From Adineta vaga (taxonomy: Eukaryota; Rotifera): a stretch of DNA of 64,000 nucleotides. Positions 1 through 11,012 of this stretch are shown here, in pieces. The first letter of the stretch is position 1. The number at the start of each line of letters is the position of its first letter. The notes beneath the pieces are model-generated. The model saw nothing but the letters and a program-made list of their open reading frames with translations. It ran no database searches and was not told the origin of the DNA. Location: NCBI GenBank assembly GCA_021613535.1, contig CP075496.1, forward strand, positions 12,586,001 to 12,650,000, given 5' to 3'. Both the position numbers and the translations under genes were made by a program.

Positions 1-50
1 GTGAAGGTGATGATGAAGATGACGATGAACAAAATTCGGTAGAGGCGTGA
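1..50 (+). CDS. C-terminal end of an upstream gene, acidic tail (partial)
   Basis: The first bases read in frame 3 as a very acidic peptide (E-G-D-D-E-D-D-D-E-Q-N-S-V-E-A) ending in TGA at 48-50. The GAT/GAA-rich codons and a clean stop look like the last codons of a plus-strand gene whose body lies left of the window. Only about 15 residues are visible, so the family cannot be named, and a chance open stretch cannot be excluded. Confidence 0.45.
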   Translation, partial: EGDDEDDDEQNSVEA

Positions 51-529
51 TTTTCTCGTCTTGTTTCGTCACTAAACTTTTCTTTCTTCATCATTCATAT
101 ATTGCTTTTTCATTTTCTTTCTTTTTCTTCTGATTTGTCCGCTTACAATGTTCGTTTTTGTCTTGTTTTCTTTTTTTCTGCTTCTTCTTCATTTTTCTTT
201 TCTTTTTCTCATTACAATGTTTATTCGTATTGACTAATAAAGATGGAGAGAGAGAGAGAAAACTAACTAGCAAAAATCATTTGTGATTGTTTTTAATATT
301 TATCATATGAAAAACAAAAAAAGGATCAGCAATTAACATGACAAATGTCAGAAAATATTGATCGAATCAAATATAATTCAATGATATGAAATTCAAACAT
401 TAACACAAATGACATTTTATCAATTGATTAATAGACAAGATATTTCATTCATTTCTTTCAATGGTTATTTTATGACTCCTTTTATATTCTTACAGTGTCA
501 CATCTGTTACTCATATAAACAGAGATGTG

Positions 530-538
530 TATATAAAT
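530..538 (+). promoter_or_regulatory. Possible TATA box
   Basis: TATATAAAT lies about 40 bases before the start codon of the small gene at 579, a plausible position for a core promoter with a short leader. The window is AT-rich, so such a string can occur by chance. Confidence 0.3.
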
Positions 539-578
539 CAAAGCAATTTCTTTAGTTCGAATTGATAGTTTCTTTGCA

Positions 579-902
579 ATGGTGCAAACAATGAATCATC
601 CAAAACAAATGCCCCAACAGTCACAAGAAGTACATCATAAACCGCAAACGATTATCATTGTTTATGAACAACCGAAAGTGAATGTTGTACGTCAATATAC
701 GAAAACATTCGTTCCTCATGTTAATCCTGTCGAATATGAAAAACGGTTTAGTAATGTTCTACTTGATACAGCAACATTATTAGATTTCGTTCGACGACTT
801 AATATTCAAGAAGATCTAGTAAGATGAACTACTTTTCAAGAAGAAAAATTATTCTTTCTATTCTTTTAGATAACACCTCCATCTTATCGTCATATGAAAT
901 AA
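579..902 (+). CDS. Small uncharacterised protein, two exons, 90 residues
   Basis: Exon 1 is 579-818 (80 codons) and exon 2 is 870-902. A 51-bp intron at 819-869 has donor GTAAGA and acceptor TTCTTTTAG, and splicing keeps the frame and adds the tail ITPPSYRHMK before TAA. Without splicing the protein would end two codons later, so the spliced form is preferred. The N-terminus is rich in Gln, Pro and His; the middle has a hydrophobic TIIIVYEQPKV segment; the C-terminal half (VEYEKRFSNVLLD and after) looks amphipathic. No signal peptide, membrane segment or known domain is seen. Function unknown. The codons look coding and the splice is canonical. Confidence 0.6.
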
Positions 903-2216
903 AAGATACGAAACTATGAAGATTAGTAATGGATTGTTAACATCATGATTGAATTGAAAAGAGAATGAACATATGCTTTCGATGAAACTTATGTATATAT
1001 ATCTGAGTCGAGCTTTTTTGTCTTTTTTTTCTGAAAAGTTAACCATGCTTGTAATAAACATCTATGCGTATCGAAAAGAATTAAAATGAACTTACCCGAA
1101 TCGTTGATCATTTGGTTTATAATCTGATAAGTTTTTAAATCTTCTATATAAAAACAAAAAGAGATGAAAAGTTGCCGATTCATTAATTTTCTTTTGACGA
1201 ATTATTTTCATCTGAAAGAACAAGAAAATCCTTTTCAGAATCATGCATCTTTGATCTATATCATACTTCCGATAATTAAGAACAAAGAATTTGTTTTTTC
1301 GATGTTGATAATTGATTTATCAAAGGTTTACTTTAATTAATGATGTAAAAATGGTTGTTGTTGAACGTTGTTGCTTCATCTTTTACTTTCTTTCGATATA
1401 AGAATAATAATATAATCAGAATTGTTGAAAGATTTTTATTAGAATTTATCCTAAGGACATTGAATGTCGTTTGTTTTATCTCAGAATTAGATTAGAGTCT
1501 ACATTGTTGAGACAAACTGTCGTTTTATTAGAAATAAGCTTCGCAGTTTACTTTCCTATCGTATGGAAAAACTAGAGAGAGAGAGAACTCTTTACTGTGC
1601 AGAATCTTATTTGTATTTATTATTAGAATATATTGATAGTTCTGACTAGCTGTCTTACGTCCATCAGTGATTCATTAATGATTTGTTTCTATTTTCATCT
1701 CTTTTATTATACGGTCGTATTGTTTTGCTGAATATATGCATCGATGATGAAAGCATATCTTAATGCATTTTATTTGAATATTAATAATAGATCTTATATA
1801 GCAGAATATTGATTTTTGAATGAAGAGAGAAAGTGATCGAAGATGTAAATGTTTGAATAAGAAGTTTTGAAGATAAATTGTAATAGATATATATATATAT
1901 ATATATATACTGAATAGATTGTTTACAATCATAAATCTGTCATGATCTTGAAAATTGTCAATATTTATGTCCATTTAGATAGAAATCTAAGAGATAATGA
2001 GAAACATCAATTTTAAAATTGATAAGATTGTTGGTATGTTTTACACATATGGAAAAAACTCATTGATTTCAATCTAAATTTATTGAAAAAGATTTGCTAA
2101 AGTAGTTGTGGAAAATTTTTGATATAAATAAATAAAAATAGAACGAATGCCATAACGTCATCATTTGCTTGTCGAGATTGTATAAGTGACTTTGTATTGC
2201 TCATTGTGCCAATGTC
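903..2216. other. Intergenic, no gene seen
   Basis: AT-rich spacer of about 1.3 kb between the small plus-strand gene and the 3' end of the first MAPK gene. It holds a (TA)n microsatellite at about 1887-1909. Several short open stretches on the minus strand are low-complexity and have no coding character. Confidence 0.6.
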
Positions 2217-4540
2217 TCAATCATCATCCAAATTCTCGTCAATCAACAAGAGATCTACAAAGTTCTGAATTAGTTGCCATATGATATCTAAAAATTACAT
2301 CATATACTTCAAGGAGGTTTAAATTAGTACCATAACATCGATGGAGAAATCTTCTACAGACTACTTATAACTATTATTACATAATCAATGTTGATTGGAT
2401 CTTTACTTTTCTTTTTCTTTCAATTAGGTTTTATTAAAGAATCAGACGATGATGCTTATTTGTGACTGATATCAATAGTAAAAGTCTTTCGTCGTATTCA
2501 CTTACGTTTCCATTCGTCTACGCTATATTCTGCATTTTGATGTTCGTCAATTATTTGGCCTCTAGATGGTTCATCCATGGGATCATGGTATTCAGATAGA
2601 AAAGGATGAGCTAGAAAGATAGATATTTTATGTAAAAAAAAGCATAAGCTTAAGTGATTAATACTGTTGAGATAGATTACCTAGAGCTTCTTCAGCGCTT
2701 GGACGTTGACGATGATCAAAAGATAGAAGACGTCGAAGGAGATCAACACCTACAATGAAGTCAAATGAATGAATGAGTGAAGAAGATAAAAGAATTGTAT
2801 GTGATCGATTTACCGTCTGGTGAAACACCAGATGTTGGATTTGCATTGCCTTCAGTATATTTGTAGCCAAAGAGTTGGTTAAAATCTTGTGGTGATCGAG
2901 GTGCTATTTGTCGAATATACGCTGCTGCATCTAAAAAACATTTCGATATATTAATATAGTGTTGGTACTTGATAGTTTGAAATAAAATACTCTATCAATT
3001 AATTGAAAAGTAAGCAATGATCAAGCGAATCCAACTTCAAAAACTATCTCTGAGATTTATCAAACTCGACTCTAGATTGTTTTCAAATTCAAAATATTCG
3101 ATTGGTTTGTATGTTGTCTACCAACCTGGTGCACATATATCATCTATTGTTGTTAGATCAGGTGTACCAATAATATCAAATATTTTATCTAATTGATCGG
3201 TATGGTCTACTCCACAGAAAAGCGTTTTATGTACGATCAATTCAGCCATTATGCAACCGACAGACCATACGTCTAATTTATTATTACATTGTGTTTCGTT
3301 GGTAAAAGTTTCTGGTGCATCCCAAATTCTAATCAAAGGAACATTTCATATGTTTAAAAGTCAAAATTTAACTATTAATATACCTAGCAGAAAAATCTTC
3401 AGATATAACATGACGAAATGAAAAATTAACTGAGACATTTGTAGCGATCTGAATTAAAATAATAGAGTATAGAAATAACAAATTACTACAAAAATAAGTT
3501 CAAAATCTTATTTGTACTTTGATCATGTTCATCTTTTCGTTTCATAATAATCATATAATCAATGATTCCTACGCAATAGAATCTCATTGAACAATGTAAA
3601 TTATTATGAAATAAAAGAGATCACTGTAGAATGACTATATATCTTAGAGTAATTTGTAATACTTACTGTGATATTTCCATTCTTATCTATTCTAACATTT
3701 TTTGGTGTCAGATCCTATTTCAATCATAAGACATGTAAGTTCATGTATATCTTTATTTCTGTGTTACACTTACACGATGAATAATACCCGCTGAATGAAT
3801 AAACTAAATAGGAACGAAACCAAATAGAATTTTAGCACATACAGCTGATCCTATTCACAATAGATTCATACTTTTAAACCGCGAAGTAGTTGATAGATTA
3901 TTAGTTTGACATGTTCTTCAGTAAATGCAGTACATTCAAAAGCTTCATGTAAATTATAATCAACATAATTCAATACAAAATATCTAGAAGGTAGTTACAG
4001 AAATATTAACATTATAATTATACGAAATTCCTTCTAAAAAGAAAAACATACAATGTTTGAAAATTGTTTACATCTTGTTCCGGTGTGAAGACATTGTATA
4101 ATTGCATGACCTATGATCGAACGAAGTAGTACATTGTATCATAATATGACAAGAAAGTGTAGGATTACAAACTTGCACATCTGGATAGTTGAGATCCATC
4201 AGAAGTTTAAGCTCCTGATAAGCTCGTTTTGCATGGATTGTATCTTGAAATGGGCGACGTATATTTTTAATTGCGACATGTCTACCTGTTTTCTAAATTA
4301 TAATACAATAGTATTTACTTATAGAGATATTTATAATCATCTATACTGTATCTAACGCATGACTAAAAAGATAAATGTACTTATACAAAAAGGAAAAAAA
4401 GATATTTGAACTTACAGAACAATACCAAAAGCGCCTTGTCCTATTGGCTGTAGATCTTGATATCGGATAGGTAATGTGAATGAATGATTATCATAGATAG
4501 CTGTATGCCACCGGGTTTGATTTGAAGAAGGAACAGTCAT
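2217..4540 (-). CDS. p38-like MAP kinase paralogue, probable pseudokinase
   Basis: A multi-exon gene starts at ATG 4538-4540 (MTVPSSNQTRWHT) and ends at TGA 2217-2219. Exon order matches the neighbour at 5174-7235. The Gly loop (GQGAFGIV) and the ATP-lysine motif (HVAIKN) are kept. The catalytic loop is IIHR-DLTPKN, with Thr where HRDLKPxN has Lys. The 65-nt exon 3384-3448, which should carry DFG and the TxY loop, has the same length as in the neighbour but reads IATNVSVNFSFRHV then ISEDFSAR, so DFG and TGY are both gone. APE survives as DAPE, followed by LDVWSVGCIMAELIV. A short exon at 4347-4362 (HALDT) followed by donor GTATAG avoids an apparent stop. All exons stay open and in phase. p38 kinases normally relay stress signals; this copy probably cannot transfer phosphate normally and may act as a scaffold or decoy (inference). 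Confidence 0.8.
2677..2894 (-). repeat. Near-identical paralogous tract, copy A
   Basis: This 218-bp segment of the first MAPK gene matches 5526-5743 in the second gene with about three mismatches. It covers the exon encoding LLRRLLSFDHRQRPSAEEAL, the whole short intron next to it, and part of the adjoining exon (FNQLFGYKYTEGNANPTSG). Flanking exons and introns of the two genes are much more diverged. An identical intron within diverged surroundings points to recent gene conversion. Confidence 0.85.
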
Positions 4541-5173
4541 CTCTATGTTTATTACTCAGAAAAAAAATAATCCTTTATGGCTGACTTTAGGTGATATTGA
4601 TTGTGTATATATATATATATGTACGAAAGAGACCAATAATTTTCACCTACTCACTGAACCACGATAGAGGAAAAAGTACATGTGATGATAGGTAGTAGCG
4701 ATAAACGAGAAAGAACTACGAAAAACCAAACATCGATGATATGAAATATAATCGTTAATGATGTTTTAACATTGGAATTTATATACAATTATTCGTCGTT
4801 GTACAGAATCTATATATACTTGTTGTAATGCTTATTAAGTCATATGAAATCTGTTCATGTAATGTGTATGTAATCCTTGATTGGACGAACATTTTTATCA
4901 GTATAGAATAGTGTATACACAATGCACAATTCATAGGAAAAGAAATATTTTTTGAAAGGCTCACAAAGATACAAGAATTTGTTTTTCACAAATGAAAGCA
5001 AATAACAAGACATAGGTTTGAAGAAAACACAAATAAATCATGATTACATGTTCAAATAAACTCAAAAAACTGAAAGAATGTCTGTGAGTAATCAAAATAT
5101 AAATGAGAATGATTTTATATCAAATGATGTAATGCCAATTTAAGTATAGTTCTATTGTTTTTTGTGTTTGCTT
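4541..5173. other. Spacer between the tandem MAPK genes
   Basis: About 630 bp between the start of the first MAPK copy and the stop of the second. It should hold the promoter of the first copy and the 3' UTR of the second. A short TA run lies at about 4606-4620. No gene is seen. Confidence 0.6.
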
Positions 5174-7235
5174 TTATTGTTGATTATCATTATTTTCGTT
5201 AGCCCAAGCTGGTTCCACGAAATTATGAATTAGTTGCCAGATGATACCTAGAATAATATGAATGATTTTAATCGAACTCTAAACAGTACTCTTATCTGTT
5301 GATTCTGAATCCATCAGAGAGAAGGGAGATAGTGTCAACTATGTTTCACTCACGTTTCCATCCCAATATGTCATGTTCCGCGTCTCCGTGTTCATCAACT
5401 ATTGAATTTCGAGCTGGTTCATCATCTGGATCATGAAATTCGGCCAAAAACGGGTGAGCTAAAGAGATATAGTAAAATACGTTATGATAATGATTGAAAA
5501 GGATGACTAATAATATTAAGATAACTTACCTAAAGCTTCTTCAGCGCTTGGACGTTGACGATGATCAAAAGATAGAAGACGTCGAAGGAGATCAACACCT
5601 ACAATGAAGTCAAATGAATGAATGAGTGAAGAAGATAAAAGAATTGTATGTGATCGATTTACCGTCTGGCGACACACCAGATGTTGGATTTGCATTGCCT
5701 TCAGTATATTTGTAGCCAAAGAGTTGGTTAAAATCTTGTGGTGGTTGAGCTGGTATTTTTCGAATATACGCTGCTATTTCTAGAAATACAATATACACAT
5801 TAAGTGTCGACTAACAGATGTAGCTGTGATTCCAGCAACTTCTTCTCTAATCTTTTACTGAAATGTGTGAGTAAAATCTCAAATAATATTAATTTCGTAT
5901 TCATGCTATAAATTTAGTTTGCACATTATCTACCAACCTGGTGTACAAATCTCATCTATTGTTGTTAGATCAGGTGTACCAATAATATCAAATATTTTAT
6001 TTAATTGATCAGTATGATCTTGTCCACGAAAAATTGGGCTGCGTACAATTAATTCTCCCAGTATACAACCAATTGACCATGTATCAAGTTTTTCATTATA
6101 TCGTTCCCAATTGATAAACACCTCCGGTGCACGCCACCATCTAACAAAGAATAAAACTAACAGATATGTAAATTCTTCCAATAATTTGACAAATTTCTCG
6201 TATGAAAATTAATCTGCATCCATTTGTTTTACAATGCGAAAGTTAAAAAATTAATAGCATACCTTGCTTGAACGTAGCCTGTGTTAACACCGTTTGCTAA
6301 AACACGAGACAAGCCAAGATCTAAAATCTATTCAAAACAAATAGAAATAAAACTTATATTTTTTCATTTACCATAACATTTGACTCGCGATCAATTCCAA
6401 TATTTGTTGGTTTTAGATCCTATTTCAATAATATGAAATATATGATTTCATTCATATGTATCCTTTCGAATTATACATACACGATGAATAACACCAGCTG
6501 AATGCATAAACTAAAGTCGAACATTATGAAAAGTATTGCAAATACGACATGACTATTGACAAGAATTTCCTACTTTTAAACCACGAAGTAATGAATAAAT
6601 AATTTGTTTGATGTGGTCTTCAGTAAATGCATTAGATCGAATAACTCGATGTAAATCATAATCAGCATAATTCAATACCATATAACTGAAATATAATCAG
6701 AAAAAAAACAAGTGTTACTCGAACAATACAAAAATTCTCTATAAAAAACATACAATGTTTGAAAACTGTCAATATCTGATTCCGGTGTGAAGACATTGAG
6801 TATTTGCTAACTACATTAAGAAGAAGTCGATAGGAAGTTGAAAGACTCTAGGAGAATGTATATTTATATACCTGTGCATCAGGATGATTGAGATCTATCA
6901 GAAGTTTAAGTTCCCGATAAGCTCGTTTTGCATGGAGTGGATGTCGAAATGGTTGGAGTAATTTTTTGATAGCGACATATTTACCTGTGTTCTAAATTAG
7001 AATATATTAATATTTACTTATGGAGACATTTACAGTCATTCCTACTGTATCTGTCACACGACTAAAAATAACAATGTAATTATACAAAAATGAGAAAAGA
7101 TATTTGAACTTACATAACGAGACCAAAAGCACCTTGTCCAAGTGGCTCTGGATTTTGGTATCGTGTAGGTAGAGTAAATGAATGATTATCAAGGATAAAT
7201 GTATACAATCCTGTTTGATTTGTATTCGCAGCCAT
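5174..7235 (-). CDS. p38-like mitogen-activated protein kinase
   Basis: Multi-exon gene from ATG 7233-7235 (MAANTNQTGLYTFILDNHSF) to TAA 5174-5176. Visible motifs in order: Gly loop GQGAFGLV; ATP lysine in YVAIKKLLQPF; HAKRAYRELKLL of helix C; NVFTPESDI as in p38; catalytic loop VIHR-DLKPTN; DLG in place of DFG (exon 6263-6327); activation motif TGY in GVNTGYVQAR; APE in WWRAPEVFINW; then DTWSIGCILGEL. The TGY dipeptide and the TLPTRYQNPEPLGQG start mark the p38 branch, which is phosphorylated by MKK3/6-type kinases in stress signalling. The DFG Phe to Leu change is tolerated in some active kinases. The C-terminus is QLIHNFVEPAWANENN. It is the downstream member of a head-to-tail pair and shares the converted tract described separately. 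Confidence 0.85.
5526..5743 (-). repeat. Near-identical paralogous tract, copy B
   Basis: Partner of 2677-2894, of equal length (218 bp). It includes the same intron base for base. Differences seen are at the donor-side codon (CTAGAG versus CTAAAG on the plus strand) and at two sites in the GVSPDG codons. Confidence 0.85.
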
Positions 7236-9211
7236 TGTATCAATTCGGTGAAATCTATAAGTACAAAATGAGTTTATCTCGATTTTTAAAAAGAACTTTT
7301 AAATGTATGAATAGGAACTAGCAAAATCTGAATGCTTTTTCATAGAAATCATTCAGATAGGAAAAAAGTTGGTTGCATTTCGAAGTAATTCAAGTTAAAA
7401 TGGTACAGGTGAGAAAAAAGAGGAAGTGAAACGATTCATCGCGGAATATGTATATAAATGACTGTCAAAAGGAAAAAACCACGAGAATGAAAATGATCTG
7501 ATGTAAAAATGAATACTTATAAAAATTATATGGAAATTTACAAGAAGAATAGTATTCTCCTTCTTTTGCAGCTTTGTAAAATAAGACATTCCTTTCATAT
7601 TTTGCAATACTTGTCCATATAACGATTTTTTTCATATTAGATTCGTTGTCATTATACGAGAATATCTACCAGACATCGAATATGCCATTTTATCTTTATG
7701 AAATAGAAATACAAAAAGAGAAGGTAATCAAAATCTCATTACAAAAGAAACAAATAAAAAACAACATCGTATCATGCGGTAAAATGTATTGGTTGGGTTT
7801 TTATTTTGCTGTTTTTCGAAATTTTCCTTTTAAGTAACACTCTGGCTGGCGACAGGAACGAAAAAAAGAGTAAAATAAATATGAGAACCTTCATAAATGC
7901 ATGTGTCTGAATGGTTTGTTTTTACTAAAAACAATTCTTTTTTGTTGTTACTTCACTCAATCCATTGACTTTCGTATTGTATGACTACGAAAGAATTATT
8001 AATCAATGTGAATCTATTAATTATCAATTTAATTAAAATAAATATGCCTTTTCTCATTTGAATTCTAAGTACATGTAGTTAGAATGATGATGGAACAATA
8101 TTGCTGATTTTGTATTCATTTGTTGTGTACAAAACAGAAATAATTTAGAAAGAAAATTCATGGGTCAGTGATCGATTTAAGTGAAGCGAAACAATCTTCT
8201 ATCATAGACAGATTATATTTCTCACATAAAGTCACGAACAAAATAATTTTTTCTCATCAATTGATAAGATAAAGCAAACAGAATCGAATTTAATACAAAG
8301 GATGATTATTCTTTTTCAATAGGATCTTCGTTTTATCAGTTTGAAGTAATCGAATCTTAGCTTGATCAAAATTCTATACAATTAAAGGATAAGATTTAAA
8401 AAGAAAAGCTGAATGCATTTTTTTTACAATAGAATTGTTGAAGAAAACTACTATTCGTTTGACATACTTTGTATTCTTCGAAGTTTATTTCTTATCTATT
8501 CATAGTAAATCAAAAGAATCCACCGAAGACACATATACATGAATATATAAACGATGAATGATCAAAGAACAAACGAGATCCTATTTGGAATTCTGATCGT
8601 TGCAAAGGAATCGATCATCACTCCTCATAAATTAACATATAGACAAAAGTATTATCAACAAAAGTTCATTTATAGATAAAACAAGAATACAACTTCTAAT
8701 TTGGAAACATCGAGAAAACTATTTGTATACATTACTTTTCATTAGTTTAATGAAAAATTAATATTTTATGTAGTTCTTTTTGTCCAAGTTATTCACGTTG
8801 AGTTCAAAAGGAAAAAAGTACAAGGATACATGGGAATTTCTTGTTTTTATTCATGTCAAAAAGTCATGTTTATATTCTTTCTTTTGTCTCTCTTTATTAC
8901 TATTTTATTGCAACGAAATTCTTAAGATAGATTGAACTAATTTATACGAGTTATCTGATGCATGAGAAAAACACAACTCGGTTCTTTGATCTCTATTATC
9001 TATTTTTCTTTCTTTTTCTTCATCAACGTTGTCCTTTTATGTGTGTGTGGTATATGGTTTCCAAAAGTGAGTATGCCATACAAGTAATTATAGATGACTG
9101 ACGTGCTTTTCCTCTTCTTTTCTCTCCAGTGCTCGTTTTCTTGCATAAAAAATAAATGAATGAAGTAAAAAGAGACATAAGAAAAGAAGAAAACGTTTTT
9201 CATAAATTATT
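7236..9211. other. Intergenic, one possible stray exon
   Basis: About 2 kb of AT-rich sequence upstream of the second MAPK gene. On the minus strand 8290-8373 reads as a possible terminal exon (NFDQAKIRLLQTDKTKILL, later HPLY then TAA) right after an acceptor TTGTATAG, but no upstream exon with a start codon joins to it convincingly. Nothing else is seen. Confidence 0.45.
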
Positions 9212-9493
9212 ATGGGTAAATTCTTTTCGCCATCAATGTTAACGAGATGTCCATTGACGACTGCAACGAGAATGAATGCCAGTTATAAAAATATCATCGG
9301 CAATAAACCATCCAAACTACACCGATGGTTATTTGGAATGATTATTGGTTCGGCACCATTTTTAATTATTCTTCTTAGTTGGATGTTTGTTTCTATTTGT
9401 CTGAATAATCTTGTTCGACTTTATCATTATCAAAGGAAACGATATCATCGAACATCACAAATGAATGATGTGAAGAATAGAATTAATATTTAA
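9212..9493 (+). CDS. Small single-pass membrane protein, uncharacterised
   Basis: An intronless 93-residue reading frame begins MGKFFSPSMLTRCPLTT. One hydrophobic stretch at about residues 40-66 (FGMIIGSAPFLIILLSWMF and on) would span a membrane once. It is followed by a basic tail (YHYQRKRYHRTS), which suggests a cytoplasmic C-terminus under the positive-inside rule. No family is recognised. Codon choice resembles nearby genes. A chance open frame is still possible. Confidence 0.45.
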   Translation: MGKFFSPSMLTRCPLTTATRMNASYKNIIGNKPSKLHRWLFGMIIGSAPFLIILLSWMFVSICLNNLVRLYHYQRKRYHRTSQMNDVKNRINI

Positions 9494-9803
9494 TCATTCA
9501 ACAGCAAATGATAACGAGTATTTAGAAAGTTTCAATCGGTAAGGACAATTTTTGTTTCTTTTTCTGAATGGAAAGAAAAATTTCAATACTCTAAAAGGTT
9601 TTTAAACCAAGTTACGACTGATTTGTATCATATTTTCTTTGTATAGAAGTTACGCATATATAAAGAAACTCATGGGAAAAGTATAATGTTATTTTGCTAG
9701 TTCTGTTTTTTTTTTAAAGAAAGAATCTATTCATTCACATGGAATTGTATATATAATGTGAGAAATTTCTTCAAGTGTAAATAAATAGAATAGTCAATTT
9801 GAA

Positions 9804-10132
9804 TTAGTTATCATTTCCGGACATAAGTTGCAATTCAACTATCAAGTAATAGTTGAAATAACTAATGAAATTGATGTATTTACTCTTAAAATCTAGGCAG
9901 AAAGTTTGATTATGAATACATTGTCCTATTAAGAACAAAGTACAATATTTTACTAAAGTTTGTGAGAATTTAATCAAATGGTATGGACAGTTTGTCTGAT
10001 TAAGTAAAGTGTAAATCATACTTAGAACAGAAAGATATGAATAAGAATACGTTCTATAATGTGCTTACTAACCTTTGCATCGGGATAAACTACATTTATT
10101 TCTGACAAAATACCATTAGTTACGCTAAACAT
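9804..10132 (-). CDS. Possible two-exon small protein
   Basis: A 20-codon first exon (10073-10132) encodes MFSVTNGILSEINVVYPDAK and ends exactly at a donor GTTAGT. A 77-bp intron leads to acceptor TTAATCAG and an in-phase exon 9804-9995 that adds 63 residues (TNCPYHLIKFSQTLVKYC, ending VELQLMSGNDN). The phase fit and the protein-like first exon support a gene. The second exon is AT-driven (F, I, Y, N rich) and could be chance. No domain or signal peptide is recognised. Confidence 0.28.
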
Positions 10133-11012
10133 CGGTTGGAAGAATCTGTTTTTTCTTGTTTATTAATCTATCACTCGTTCTATAATGCAGGATTGATCTT
10201 CTTATGAATAGTATGTGCAAGGAATATTGCAATGGAATCTTTCACACATTCTTCGGATTACCTAATTGCATATGAAGTTTAGCATCCTAAAAGATTTATT
10301 TATATCTTATTCCTAGTTTTACATGTATTCAACGATTAGAAATATCCCCACGATCTCATGTTTTCTTTCAAATAGAAATTCAAAACGATTTCTACCATCT
10401 CATCAATACTTTTCCCATATTAACTGTTTAATAAATCGGTACAACTTTCTATTTCAGGAATCTTCAATACAATAACAATAACATAGATTTCAATAATATC
10501 AAAACTTTTCAATTATGTATATTTATGTGTATAATAGAACCAAAAAAAAAGAAAATTTATTTTTTTATCTTCACCAGTCATGAGGAACAGCCAAAGAAGG
10601 AGAAAATCAAGCAAAAGAAAAAACACACACACACAGAGGAGAAAGAGAGAAAATTTTCGTGTTTTCTATAGATAGATACTGTTACGAGAGCAAAACGTGG
10701 TTGTATGAAGTTTTTTTTTCTTTTTTTTCGAACAATTCATTTAGCTTGTTGGGGATTGTTTGATGATATAATAAACTCGATGGAATGCAAGCAAATCAAG
10801 ATGACAAAAACAAAACGAAAGGAAAGAGAGAAAAACCGAGAAGCAGTAATCGACAAGTAGCACCCTGTTTGAGAGAGAGAGCGAGAGAAGATAAAGAAGA
10901 AGAAGAAGACGCCGAAAAAAAGAGAATCAATCATCAGACTAAATATTTTGTGGCTAGAGAGAGGTTGAAAAAGAAAAGGAAAAAGAGAAAAATTGTACAT
11001 ATATAATTAAAT
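10133..11012. other. Intergenic / 3' flank of the ZRANB1 gene
   Basis: No gene seen. 10607-11006 is purine-rich low-complexity sequence with a short (CA)n run; its open frames on both strands are Lys/Arg/Glu or Phe/Leu/Ser rich and look spurious. The part nearest 11012 is probably the 3' UTR of ZRANB1. Confidence 0.5.

Noticed and set aside
4341-4362. Apparent in-frame stop (TAG) in the first MAPK gene after HALDTV
   Set aside because: A donor GTATAG right after the DT codons, matching the second copy, splices the stop out and gives DT-KTGRHVAIK in frame.
7007-7243. 78-codon minus-strand open frame at the start of the second MAPK gene
   Set aside because: It runs through an intron in another frame; the true exons give GLVIRVTDT joined to NTGKYVAIKK.
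10737-11006. Overlapping open frames on both strands near the ZRANB1 3' end
   Set aside because: Low-complexity Lys/Arg/Glu or Phe/Ser/Leu strings over purine-rich DNA.
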